A stretch of DNA of 7,286 bases, taken from contig DAIRCS010000185.1 of the NCBI GenBank assembly GCA_036796555.1, positions 1-7,286 on the forward strand, written 5' to 3'. The stretch's first letter is position 1. Each line of letters begins with the position of its first letter. Under the pieces are notes generated by a model. That model was not told where the DNA came from. It did no database searches and saw nothing but the letters and a program-made list of their open reading frames with translations. The position numbers and the translations under genes were made by a program. This DNA is from JAJXWB01 sp036796555 (GTDB taxonomy: Bacteria > Pseudomonadota > Alphaproteobacteria > Rhizobiales > Beijerinckiaceae). Below, one piece after another: positions 6,828-7,286 of this stretch.

Positions 6828-7286
6828 TCAGGGTTGCGCCTCGCCGCGAAGACGTGCAAGCCAGGCCTCGGCCTGCGCTTGCACGTTGTCCGGCGCGGTT
6901 CCGCCGTAGCTCGTGCGGCTCGCCACGGAACTCTCGACGCTCAGCACATCGAGGGCGTCCGCCTCGAAGGCCGGTTCGATCGTCCGCAGATCCTCGAGCG
7001 TGAGTTGCTCAAGGTCGACGCCGCGCGAGGCCGCCAGCGCGACCACGCGCCCGGTCACATGATGCGCCTGCCGGAACGGCATGCCGAGCCGCCGCACCAG
7101 CCAGTCGGCAATGTCGGTCGCGGTCGAATATCCGGCGCCGGCGGCGGCGCGCATCCTTTCGGCGTCGGGCGTCATGTCGCGCACCATGCCGGCGACGGCC
7201 GCAAGACATAGCGACAGGGAATGCACGGCGTCGAACACGCCTTCCTTGTCTTCCTGCATGTCCTTGGAATAGGCGAGCGGCAGGCC
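6828..7286 (-). CDS. argH: Argininosuccinate lyase, C-terminal part (5' end outside the window)
   Basis: ArgH splits argininosuccinate into arginine and fumarate, the last step of arginine synthesis; it is a cytoplasmic homotetramer. The visible 152 residues are about the last third of a protein normally near 460-470 residues. They start inside the conserved GLPLAYSKDMQEDKEG segment, which follows soon after the GSSxMPxKxNP signature of the fumarase/aspartase superfamily, itself beyond the edge. Further matches are MVRDM (34-38), ATDIADWLVRRLGMPFRQAHH (56-76), typical of the ArgH C-terminal domain, and SVESSVASRTSYGGTAP (116-132). An internal ATG at 7259 is not the start because the frame stays open and conserved to 7286. 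It is the first gene of the visible run; 68 bp separate its stop from the preferred lptM start. Confidence 0.96.
   Translation of the reverse strand, partial: GLPLAYSKDMQEDKEGVFDAVHSLSLCLAAVAGMVRDMTPDAERMRAAAGAGYSTATDIADWLVRRLGMPFRQAHHVTGRVVALAASRGVDLEQLTLEDLRTIEPAFEADALDVLSVESSVASRTSYGGTAPDNVQAQAEAWLARLRGEAQP

Overview
The window is a compact piece of a GC-rich alphaproteobacterial chromosome, most likely Hyphomicrobiales/Rhizobiales. That placement rests on three things: a TIGR02302/DUF4175 protein (a family essentially confined to Alphaproteobacteria), an argH - lptM-like - lysA - DUF4175 gene order that I recall as common in that class, and a bacterial HIG1-domain protein. All eight genes lie on the minus strand, so transcription runs from high to low coordinates. 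Ten Ns at 4116-4125 show that this is a scaffolded draft assembly.

In transcription order, block 1 (7286 to 2587) starts with the C-terminal third of argH (argininosuccinate lyase, last step of arginine synthesis). It continues with a small LptM/YifL-type lipoprotein, then lysA (diaminopimelate decarboxylase, last step of lysine synthesis) only 3 bases downstream. After a 99-bp spacer holding two inverted repeats comes a large membrane-anchored, Gln-rich coiled-coil protein of the DUF4175 family, broken by the N gap. The block joins amino-acid biosynthesis to envelope-related genes.

Block 2 (2523 to 1) starts with a 60-residue two-helix HIG1-domain protein carrying a perfect QRRQ motif (Q-x3-R-x-R-x3-Q). 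Six bases later comes a PduO/MMAB-type cob(I)alamin adenosyltransferase. A 105-bp spacer with a candidate promoter and an overlapping dyad follows. Then come etfB and etfA (electron transfer flavoprotein), which share one base at their stop/start codons; etfA runs off the left edge about a dozen codons short of its expected end. The four proteins of this block all have mitochondrial counterparts (HIGD/Rcf1, MMAB, ETFB, ETFA) and fit respiratory and acyl-CoA/propionate-type metabolism.

I see no RNA gene, mobile element, CRISPR array, phage gene or attachment site. The region reads as core chromosome. The points most worth a second look are the HIG1-MMAB-ETF cassette, the dyad in the etfBA promoter spacer, the hairpins before the DUF4175 gene, and the unresolved gap. 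I do not see evidence for an undescribed system.
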